Below, one piece after another: positions 56,477-64,000 of a stretch of 64,000 bases of DNA. The DNA is from Pocillopora verrucosa (taxonomy: Eukaryota; Cnidaria; Anthozoa; Scleractinia; Pocilloporidae). Where the stretch lies: contig NC_089319.1 of assembly GCF_036669915.1 (NCBI RefSeq), forward strand, positions 18,251,075-18,315,074, given 5' to 3'. The notes under the pieces are model-generated. The model was not told where the DNA came from. It ran no database searches and was given only the letters and a program-made list of their open reading frames with translations. The translations under genes were made by a program, and so were the position numbers. Numbering within the stretch: the first letter of the stretch is position 1; every line of letters begins with the position of its first letter.

Positions 56477-56684
56477 TTAAGAGTTCCACGCAGCTAAGAA
56501 CACTACTGAACTAGTAGTTGAAAATAGGACCTGAAAAAAATTCAGGCCCGTACGGGATTTGAACCCTGAGCTGCAACGGTGTCGCAGAAGTCATGGGTTC
56601 AAATCTCGTACGGGCCTGAATTTTTTTTCAGGCCTATTTCAACTACTAGTTCAGTAGTGTTCTTAGCTGCTTGGAGCTCTTAAA
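56477..56684. mobile_element. Fold-back pair of tRNA-derived SINE sequence (90-bp arms)
   Basis: 56477-56566 is almost the exact reverse complement of 56595-56684, with 28 nt between (loop GAGCTGCAACGGTGTCGCAG). The right arm contains a polymerase III B-box-like GGGTTCAAATCTC, then CGTACGGGCCTGAATTTTT and ACTAGTTCAGTAGTGTTCTT. The left arm carries the mirror GGGATTTGAACCC. It sits in the TRIM-NHL 4 3' flank. Confidence 0.75.
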
Positions 56685-56793
56685 AATATAGCTTATTAGA
56701 CGTTTACAGGTAGTTGTTTAATGTGGACCTCCATGAAAATGTGATGTAGTGCGCTTACTTTATAAAAGTAAACGTAGGAATAATAATGGTAAT

Positions 56794-56821
56794 CATGATC
56801 AGAATAATGATAATAATAATG

Positions 56822-56857
<36 letters not shown>

Positions 56858-56871
56858 TTAATAATAATGGT
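56794..56871. repeat. (AAT)n microsatellite
   Basis: AAT and GATAAT units with occasional changes lie in the unit D position where copy 3 has a shorter AAT/GAT array (about 39998-40027). Confidence 0.85.
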
Positions 56872-57614
56872 AAAATTTCGTCAAGAAATTAAGGATTGAA
56901 ATAAAAGGGATCAACGTGTTTAAAAAAATAACAACTACAAGATCTCTTCAATACAATCAAAAGACCTTCAGGAAGTGGTTTTAATTTTAGAGTTGTCCAT
57001 TTCTCAGCCGAGCATGTTTTGAGACAGCCCCAGGAGTACTAGGTTGTATCACAGTCGTTGTGCTCTGGCGCTTCAGGGAACGCAAATGCTACGTAAAAGG
57101 GAGAGGTGCAAGTTTCTTTGGGAAAAGGAAAAAATAGAACCAAAAAGGATTTATATGAAAATATTTTTTGGTTGTCCTTCCATGAGCAACACGGGGGGGA
57201 GGGGAAGGGGTTTGTGTCCAACTCATCACTGAGTTTCGTGTCAATTTTCCTGAAAAAGCTAGTTTGGATAATGCTTGATGCAAAAGCAAGAAAATCTGAC
57301 GTAGAGAATTTCACGAAGTGTTTATAGCTTTCCTGCACTCCGTGAAGAGTGAAACTTAAACAAACCACAACAGCACAAGATACACTGTTTGATTAGAGAA
57401 ACTTTAATAGAGAGTTTGATATACAAATATTCTGTTTCTTTTTAAAAGCAGATTATCAATACTTTTTTTTTCAAATAGAAATTGTTAATACCTAATTTTC
57501 TAGATCATATATCACATCGAAAACGCTCGGCGTTAGAAAAAATTCAGAAAGGGGGAAAGAGCAACGCTTCTGTTTCCTTGACAACCGCTAATCTTCGTTC
57601 ACACGTAATTTCGT

Positions 57615-58838
57615 TTGTCTACGCTGTGTGAGAGCCTGGAACAAGACCTTTTGAACGTGAAAAAGCCTGAGATATACAAACCACCCCGTGTTCATTACGC
57701 AGTAGGGCGGAAATTGGATATTTCGGATCGAGTTGTTGTGAGTCATACGGATCCCTCATCGACACTTGTCAAAGGTCTTTGTGAGAAGGTAGAAGAACAG
57801 AATGAGACATATTTTACTATTATCACGAGGGATTCAGAGAAAAGACAGAGTTATAATGATGATGACATAAACTGTGAAATTCGCACTTCAACAGGGGATA
57901 GCTTGGGGACGGATCTTAAGATTGAAGACGCGGAAGATGGTAGTTATACAATTAAATACACACCAGATCAGATTGGATTATATGACCTAAAAATTGAAGT
58001 AAATGGACAGCCGCTGGATGGAAGTCCGTGGACTGTTCAGGTCATCCCTCATCAGTATCACTTGAAGTTCAGCTTTGGTTCATGTGGCAACAGACCAGGG
58101 AATTTTAATTATCCTTGCGGTGTTGCTGTAAGTGAGAAAACAGGAACTATAGCCATTTCTGATTATTCGAATAATAGAATTCAGCTGTTTAGCTCCAACT
58201 GGAACTACCTTAATGAAATACGACTGGGGTCTTCATGCTCGTCTGTAAGCTTTACTGAGTCCGATCAAATTATTTCCGCTACCCCTCATGATGTTAATAA
58301 GATTTGTCTCTTTGCTAAAGACGGCAAGTTTGTCCAGCACATCAACAGTAAGCACTTGCAGTGTCCTTCTCACATATCCATCGGAAAAGATGATTCCATT
58401 ATCAGTAGTGATCCAATAAACCATGTCTTTGAGGTCATCTCCCCCGACGGGACAAAATTACTAAAACGCTTCCGTGCCTCAGAACATCATGATTCAATAA
58501 AGTGCGCAATCTACCACGAGCAGAAATTCTTTGTCTCTGATTGTAAGGCTCACCGTGTTGGTGTTTATGACGAGGACGGAATATTGTTGTATGATATTGG
58601 CAGCAAGGAGTCTGGCGACGGACATCTTGCTCACCCCAGTGGACTAGCAATTGACACATTCAACAATTTGCTCGTCTGTGATGTTGGGAAAAGTTCAGTT
58701 CAGGTATTCACACGAGACGGAAAGTTTGTGTCGATGTTTGGAATGTCTTCATTTGCACCGAATTATGTTGCCGTGTCTAAAAATGGAGATGTTTTTGTAA
58801 CTGACCATGTGAACCACTGTGTTCATGTCTTTCACTAA
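57615..58838 (+). pseudogene. TRIM-NHL copy 5: N-terminally truncated, filamin plus NHL only, no ATG
   Basis: Open for 407 codons to TAA, but the frame begins at TTG and has no in-frame ATG until near the C-terminus (VSMFGM). Family homology starts at DLLNVKKPEIYKPPRVHYAV, just after where the coiled coil would end, so RING, B-boxes and coiled coil are absent. Filamin (VNGQPLDGSPWTVQVIPHQY) and a divergent but complete NHL propeller follow (RPGNFNYPCGVAVSEKTG, HPSGLAIDTFNNLLVCDVGK). The bases just before the junction resemble the TRIM-NHL 1 leader (ATTTCGTTTGTCTACGCTGT), as if a deletion fused leader to linker. It could be a pseudogene, or a 3' exon or non-ATG-initiated protein. The long intact frame means decay is recent or selection continues. 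Confidence 0.7.
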
Positions 58839-58962
58839 GAAAAGGTTGTAACGGAGTTAAAAGTTTTTATGGTTAGTCTTCCAGTTTTCATTTAACGCGA
58901 CAAGTGTTATGTCACTTGTCATTATTAGCTGTCTCGTATTTTTTCTTGTATATTATTAATAC

Positions 58963-59129
58963 GTAATCACATGATTTTTCCCGTGCAATTTGGAGTAAAT
59001 AAACACTTATTAATTTTTTCAAAGACCACAAATTGCACTCGCCTTACGGGCTCGTGCAATTTCGTTAGTCTTTGAAAAAATTTGCTCTTGCTTATTTATT
59101 CCAAATTGCACTCGAAATCATGTAATTAC
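58963..59129. mobile_element. Fold-back (MITE-like) element of 167 bp
   Basis: The ends are GTAATCACATGATTT and AAATCATGTAATTAC. The arms of about 60 bp pair with some mismatches (GTGCAATTTGGAGTAAATAA with TTATTTATTCCAAATTGCAC; TTTTTTCAAAGAC with GTCTTTGAAAAAA). The loop carries a second inverted pair (AAATTGCACTCGCC and GGGCTCGTGCAATTT). There is no coding capacity. Confidence 0.75.
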
Positions 59130-59814
59130 CTATACTTATTAGGAGGGAATAATTTAGGAAATTAGTAATTTGAGTGAGACAAATGAAAGGAATCAAAACT
59201 TAAAATATGCGTATAAAATATTATCACTGGATAAATTTCTTGAGAAAATCTTATTACAAGGAAGGTCCCACTCAGTCGACGGTTCGTTTGTCTCCGTTTT
59301 TGTTTAAAAGTAACATATCGGTCATAATGATTTAGATGATTTAGGTTCTGGTGAGGAAAGGAAAATTGAACAAAAGCTGCTCGCGTGAACTGTTCATTTC
59401 AAAACTTGCTCCTTTGCAAAGAGCATTACGCCAGGGTCCGGTCAACTGGCGTAACATGGTTTCCTTCCGACGTCGAGAAATTTTCTTTAAGGCAAATCTT
59501 TGAGGAAACATGCGACATTACGATTAACCCTTCTTTTGTCCTTTTACTTTCGTACACTCTGAGTTCTAGTGACTGCATTACTACATTTTCTCCCAAGAAC
59601 TCAATGGGATCATTTTGGTTTATAATCTTATAATTTGCAGTGTTACTAAAAAAGACATTTAAAAACCTTCCCAAAAACGAAGGTAAATTGCTCTTTTTAA
59701 ATTTTGTTGAATGAATTGTGGTGTAATTTTCTCGTGTTTCGATATATTGTAGCATTTTTTGAAACACTACGTCTTGTTTGGAGTAAAGAATAGCATAATG
59801 AGCGAATCCTATCA

Positions 59815-59945
59815 AAAAAAAAATAATATTTCTTCGGTCTTGCAACATCTGTGCGACATTGGAAACATTCTGAGTCCTCATGAGGAATCGAACGTCAGAC
59901 TTAGGAATCCACATACCTATGCCCTAATGGACTGTAATGCTTTGT
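59815..59945 (-). mobile_element. tRNA-derived SINE-like fragment
   Basis: The minus strand reads GGGCATAGGTATGTGGATTC, then CTAAGTCTGACGTTCGATTC, CTCATGAGGACTCAGAATG and TCGCACAGATGTTGCAAGAC. The middle resembles a B-box with one change (GTTCGATTC). No intact tRNA fold is present. Confidence 0.4.
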
Positions 59946-60153
59946 TGTTGTTATTTTTTTATCATGGAAACACACCGCAAATGACTTAGCTTATGACGTA
60001 AACACAGATGGGCCGTGATTGGATTTTCGATCAATGATTGACAGAAAACACATCTCATGTAAAACTTTCGGCTTTCTTCATCGTCACAGTAAGCACTAAC
60101 CTTCCTTGCTACAGTCAGACGAGAGAGAATTTGTCATTTTCTGAGAGGCGAAG

Positions 60154-60381
60154 ATGGGCTGTATAGTTACACGCTCCACGCCAAAGGGAAACAGCGATTA
60201 TGGAAGTGACCAGTCATTTGAGAATAACTCTCTCGCCGAAGACATCCACAAGAACAGAAAAGAAACAGAATTCGTCCCGCAAGTAGACGAGACAAACCAA
60301 GACAGAATGCCTCCTCGAGCCATCGCAGATTTTTCTTGGCTGACAAGTAACTATATAACGGTGAATGGGACCTACGAGTGA
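60154..60381 (+). CDS. Small protein with predicted N-myristoylation/palmitoylation start, 75 aa
   Basis: An ATG-initiated frame starts MGCIVTRSTPKGNSDYGSDQ and ends SWLTSNYITVNGTYE plus TGA. G2 with T6 fits an N-myristoylation signal and C3 a palmitoylation site, as in small membrane-anchored signalling proteins. The rest is polar and probably disordered, with a short aromatic C-terminal motif. Upstream sequence contains CCAAT-like (GATTGG) and other promoter-like elements. No family was recognised. It could also be the first exon of a longer gene, although no donor was preferred over the stop. No other gene lies within 2 kb on either side apart from TRIM copy 5. Confidence 0.5.
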   Translation: MGCIVTRSTPKGNSDYGSDQSFENNSLAEDIHKNRKETEFVPQVDETNQDRMPPRAIADFSWLTSNYITVNGTYE

Positions 60382-62509
60382 CTACGGACTGAAGAACGCT
60401 GTATTCTCAGAAGAAAGAGTTTTTCAAGATCGGAATTGAAAAATATATCGAGAACTAACACAAACACTTTGACTACAACAAAAAGAGTTGGATAGGAGTA
60501 CCTAAATTTGCTTTGGAATGTATCAGACGAGGTGGATTAACCGCACTGATGTTTCACAATATTTTATCACAGCAGTGTTTATTTCGCCATTTGAAATGCA
60601 TGATATACTGATTAGGAGTTTCTTCCCTGATGTTTATTTGTTTTATGACGGAAAACTGTTTTTTTTTTGTCATTTGCTTTATCTCACGCTTAAAACTGAA
60701 TTTTCTTTGTAAATGGCGCACCCTATCAAAGATTTGTATTAATTTAAAAAAGATGGGTTGTTGTTTACGCATCATAATAAAACTTGCGATTCTGCTTTCG
60801 CGGAACACGCGAAAAGCTTCGAATACAAAGGGAAAGTCGACACACAGAATTTCACCAAAATATGATAATTTTTCCGGAAAACAAGACTGTTTCGTTAGAT
60901 AACTCTCTGTCGCGTCAAGAAAACAGGCATCGAGAGAACTAGTTTTATTTCTCAGTGTTTTCGAACGCTGCTCTGAAGGGCTGAAAAAGTTGTCAGTTAA
61001 ATTCGACACATTCTACATCTTTTTTCATTCAGTTTGCAGTGAAAGTGTTTGTTGTTTTGTTTTAAAAACTCGTAAGTTCAAGGTAAGCGGCAGAGAAAAG
61101 GACGTCACTTGACTGCGCCTTAAAATGACCATCACGGGTAACTAAATACAATTTATGATCACTGACGACTTGATGAAAGTCTCAGCTTTACACGATCGTG
61201 TTCATGCCCATGTCTCTCGCCATCGGCAAAAAGTTTTTAACGCACTATACATCAGAGTGATGTGCAGAGAAGTTCACTGTTATGTAACTAACGATGACTA
61301 GGGAATAAAGGGAGAATAAAGGGAGTGACTTTCTAGATAATTTGGTCAGTTTATCATCAACTGCCATCGTAAAGAGTTTCCAAAGCTGACTGCCCGGGCG
61401 CTAGACGACAAGACCTGACGCCACGCTCAAAACGTCAGCCTAAGTATCGCTTTACGGTGGCCAATATTTACATTATCAACTCAGCGGACGAATCCCAATT
61501 ATCTTATGACGATGACTTGAGCCTGTCATTTCATTTTTCTCGCAACTTGCCCTTCAAAGGGCGCAAGAAATTCTCCTTTCATAGTAGTTCTCAGAGATAC
61601 GGTTCGCAAAAACTTCCAAGGTTACTTTTTCTTTGTGAGATGACTAAAGCTTGTATTTACTCCTTGTAATGAGACACCTCTCGTTGGCGACTTTATAAGA
61701 ATGTCACCGCGACAGTTTACTTTTCTCCTTGGGTACGCCTACTCTTTAACCCTTTCACTCATAAATGTGATTAACATGTGACTTCTCCCCCACCGTATCC
61801 ATTCATTTTCCAGCAAACTGGTAATGAGAATACTCAAACTTATCGGGTAAAAGTTATCTTGACCTAACACCAAATTCTCATCATCGATTTAGTAAGAAAT
61901 GTGTGGCAGCTACAGTGGAGAACTAACAATCAGATCTTAGACATAAAAGGCTTAGTAGATCGTGGCACTGTTCGACTGTAATAGAATAAGGTATTTTGGG
62001 TCAACGAAACCAATTGTATACGGATTGAGACGCTGATTCCACCACAAGCTATGATCCATAGAAAGTTTTATTTTAGCGTTTTTTTGGGGGAAGCAATTAG
62101 CCGGTATTTTAAACGAGTCTCAACCGTGTAAGAAATAAGATTTCTTTGTTTTTCTTCTTTTCCAAAGACAATTTGTCCAACAAGAACGGGCTTTTTATGT
62201 CATTCTCAATCTATCCATGTATAAGAAGCCACCAGCTTCGACATAAAATCAAAAAGCTGACAAGTGCATTTGCAATTGGTTGAAAAATTAATATCAGACT
62301 AAAATGTAATTTTTCAAGTGGCCACATTCCCACATTAAGATACAGGTTTCAAATTTACTTCCGTTTTACAAGAATTTGTCTCAGTACTTTACAAGTGTAC
62401 GAAAAATACGATTATCTCCACCAAATCTGTCCACTTCTGCCTTTACTCATTCAGTTCTGTTATCCTAAATGCTCTCACGACAGGACAGTGCTCCTTTATT
62501 AGGCCTCTA
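60382..62509. other. Intergenic region between the small gene and PDAP1
   Basis: No protein was recognised. The 151-codon minus-strand frame at 60554-61009 and the GTG-started frame at 61457-61669 have no domain. A family A repeat lies at 61748-61952. The remainder is AT-rich sequence without evident structure. Confidence 0.5.
61748..61952 (+). repeat. Dispersed repeat family A copy
   Basis: It starts TTAACCCTTTCACTCATAAA. Shared core: AAAGTTATCTTGACC, TAACACCAAATTCTCAT, GTGGCAGCTACAG and AACTAACAATCAGATCTTAG. The terminal GGGTTAA is degraded to AGGCTTA. Same orientation as the copy at 16357 is inferred from the shared TTAACCC start. Confidence 0.65.
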
Positions 62510-63533
62510 TCATCGTTTGGCATTTTTAGCAGCATCAGCAGCTTCTTTTGCTGTAAAGTAACAAAGATTTGTTATAAATCAGCAATTTTGAATTCAAACC
62601 ATATGATCTTAAGAGAGCACATCTCAAGGCTGAAATATCTCAAAATAATTATTATCCTTGGAATGTAATTGATGTACAAGCTGTGCCAATCTACTTTTTG
62701 CAACTTCAAATCGTTTATGTAATAAAACATCCTTAACCCTTCACATCCTAACATCAGAATGCATATTCTCCAAACTGTTCTCTACACATTTCCCAGGGAA
62801 TTGACAGGGAGAATTTGTTTCACAATTAAGAGCTTCTTGGTTGGTGATCATTTCCTTTGTTCTCATGACCTTTAAGTTCAATTCAGGGGTGATACTGAAA
62901 GAAGAAATTAGATGCTGGTCACTCCTCACAGTCAAATAATTAGTAGCCATCTCTACCCAAAAATCTCATACAATCAATATACAATTGATGATTAAAACTG
63001 TGAGTGACCTACTATCAACTGAAGAAATGCTTTCCCAATACAAAGCACATACAGTTACACTTAAAAGCCACAAACACCTGAAATGCTTGGTAGGGTAATA
63101 CCTTTTTTCTGTTCTTCTTTTTTGCGTGCGGCTTCTTCTCTTTGCCTCCGTATAACTGCTAGTCGTGCCAGATCAGCCCTGGCCTCATCTGTTTTCCCTT
63201 CTTCCTGTAGTTTCCTCTTTCTCAGTGCTGCACGCTGCCGTTCAATCTCTTCCCTGAAGAGAAAAATCAAGGACAATAAAATAAAAAATAATGTAAAAAT
63301 TTTGGATCAATCACGGCTCAAGATATTTTAAAATTCATAATATTAGTATCACCAAGAAGAAAATATACTCCTTGAAATATAAAACTATTGTGTTTTATGA
63401 CAAACCTCTCTCTTCGAGATAGTTGCACAGTACTACTATCATCATTGGTTAACTCTGAGGCCTTTTTTGTTTTTGAAGTGACTCTGTTGGGATTTTCTAT
63501 CTCTATGAGACCACTTACACCTTTTGGTTTAAC
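62510..63533 (-). CDS. PDAP1: 28 kDa heat- and acid-stable phosphoprotein (PDAP1/PAP1), last three exons
   Basis: Minus-strand exons 63533-63406, 63253-63102 and 62550-62510 join in phase (2, then 1 base carried). The first reads [20 protein letters not shown] and [20 protein letters not shown]. The second reads [40 protein letters not shown] and [11 protein letters not shown]. The last reads [13 protein letters not shown] plus stop. This is the conserved C-terminal PP28 domain of PDAP1, including the ENPNR motif and the charged helix. The N-terminal acidic region (first exons) lies beyond 64000. The family is a cytoplasmic phosphoprotein that binds PDGF-A and has been linked to stress responses and translation. 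Nothing unusual is seen. Confidence 0.9.
62733..62936 (+). repeat. Dispersed repeat family B copy in a PDAP1 intron
   Basis: It starts TTAACCCTTCACATCC. It shares CATCAGAATGCATATTCTCC, ATCATTTCCTTTGTTCTCATG and TCAGGGGTGATACTGA with the copy at 4651. The right terminus is degraded. It lies between the exons ending 62550 and starting 63102. Confidence 0.6.
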
Positions 63534-64000
63534 CTGTTATAAAATGAAAGAGAAAAAAAGCTTTTCAGTGCTTTTGGTTAGGGAAGCAAGGTGAGATAGA
63601 GTCAAAATGCCCTTTATTCCACTACAATGCCATTTTACCATATTAAGGCATGAGAACATGCAAAATATGCCACAGTATTACACTGTGGCGCAGGGCAAAA
63701 TATGGATGGAAAATGGAGATCATAGTGGAAAGTGGAAATCATAATGGAAAAATAATTCCTCTATTCCATGGTTTAACATATAATACAAGCACACATTTTA
63801 CTCATTGCAAATGTTTTTCCTCGTCCCTATGAGGTTCAGAAAACACCATGCAACTCACAAAATATCAGTGTGTGTTACCAGTTAAACCATTAAAAAAGTG
63901 TATACATTTTCTATCAAATAGTTTTGACCCATGGGTAAAATTTGACAGTGTGATGGGATTGCTTGGGTTAGTTTGGAACTAAAAAGGACTTTTCTTACTA
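63534..64000. other. PDAP1 intron sequence to the window edge
   Basis: No exon was recognised. It contains degenerate ATGGAAA/GTGGAAA repeats at about 63700-63760. The next upstream PDAP1 exon should lie beyond 64000. Confidence 0.5.

Larger units (their letters stand above)
56063..57614 (+). other. Region between TRIM-NHL 4 and 5: partial unit D, SINE fold-back, microsatellite
   Basis: Partial unit D sequence follows the stop (ACAAGGTAGAG, GCAGTGGACACATTTCAT) and resumes at about 56700-56960 (GTTGTTTAATGTGGACC, CAAAAGACCTTCAGGAAG). The SINE fold-back and (AAT)n described separately split it. Open frames at 57039-57368 have no recognisable product. At about 57568-57650 the sequence resembles the start of the TRIM-NHL 1 leader. 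Confidence 0.6.
58839..60153. other. Intergenic region with fold-back element and SINE-like piece
   Basis: Apart from the fold-back at 58963-59129 and the tRNA-like piece near 59815, no gene is supported. The 162-codon minus-strand frame at 59426-59914 has no domain and overlaps the SINE-like piece. The last 150 bp form the probable promoter/5' UTR of the small gene at 60154, with GTGATTGGATT and GATTGACAG elements. Confidence 0.5.

Noticed and set aside
56577-56625. Functional tRNA gene
   Set aside because: Only the B-box side looks tRNA-like. No acceptor stem or A-box closes a cloverleaf, and the sequence continues into SINE body.
57039-57368. 109-codon minus-strand open frame
   Set aside because: It has no recognisable domain and is hydrophobic low-complexity sequence opposite a noncoding flank.
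59426-59914. 162-codon minus-strand open frame
   Set aside because: It has no domain, motif or membrane pattern, overlaps a SINE-like fragment, and is AT-rich chance coding.
60554-61009. 151-codon minus-strand open frame
   Set aside because: It starts at GTG rather than ATG and has no recognisable domain. It lies where the 3' UTR of the small gene should be.

Overview
The window looks like a piece of an anthozoan cnidarian nuclear genome, most likely a stony coral (this placement is inference). It is AT-rich, its genes are split by short GT-AG introns, and it carries dispersed about 200-bp repeats ending in TTAACCC/GGGTTAA, fold-back elements, tRNA-derived SINEs, a Penelope-like element, and an expanded family of intronless TRIM-NHL genes. 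No bacterial features are present.

Bases 1-28,500 are a compact block of conserved single-copy genes. In order they are: the C-terminal half of WDR90/POC16 (+, 20 exons, 254-10405, 943 codons recovered in frame); a two-exon class I SAM methyltransferase (-, 12322-14117); dynactin subunit 5/p25 (-, six exons, 15676-18452); peflin (+, seven exons, 18869-22999), which starts 416 bp from the DCTN5 start codon and so shares a bidirectional promoter; and a SMYD4-type SET/MYND protein whose coding region is one open frame (+, 25883-27919). All splice models were built by hand from splice sites and reading phase, and each closes in frame.

Bases 28,600-58,900 are a rearranged array built around TRIM-NHL (RING, two B-boxes, coiled coil, filamin, NHL) genes. 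Three intact intronless copies lie at 31456, 36874 and 53894. A fourth copy at 57615 lacks the RING to coiled-coil half and has no ATG. Two fragments near 46.3 kb point away from each other. All copies share a homologous 3' flank ('unit D'), which also occurs without a gene. Unit D copies lie in both orientations and form kilobase-scale inverted repeats (39.1-47.8 kb). A 1.75-kb segment is duplicated (34.87-36.6 and 48.3-50.07 kb). Its second copy received an insertion that itself contains a 2.2-kb Penelope-like element flanked by a 12-bp direct repeat. An internally deleted, inverted relative of that host insertion lies at 29.65-30.69 kb. Several perfect or near-perfect palindromes and fold-back elements mark the region.

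Bases 58,900-64,000 hold a small protein with an N-myristoylation-type start (60154-60381), more dispersed repeats, and the last three exons of PDAP1 (-, 62510-63533), whose 5' part lies outside the window.

WDR90 (centriole/cilium), dynactin p25, peflin, SMYD4 and PDAP1 share no pathway and appear to be simple neighbours. The TRIM-NHL array is the dynamic part: ubiquitin-ligase-type proteins with variable C-terminal propellers, surrounded by duplications, pseudogene fragments and inverted repeats that could drive copy-number change or yield double-stranded transcripts (inference).
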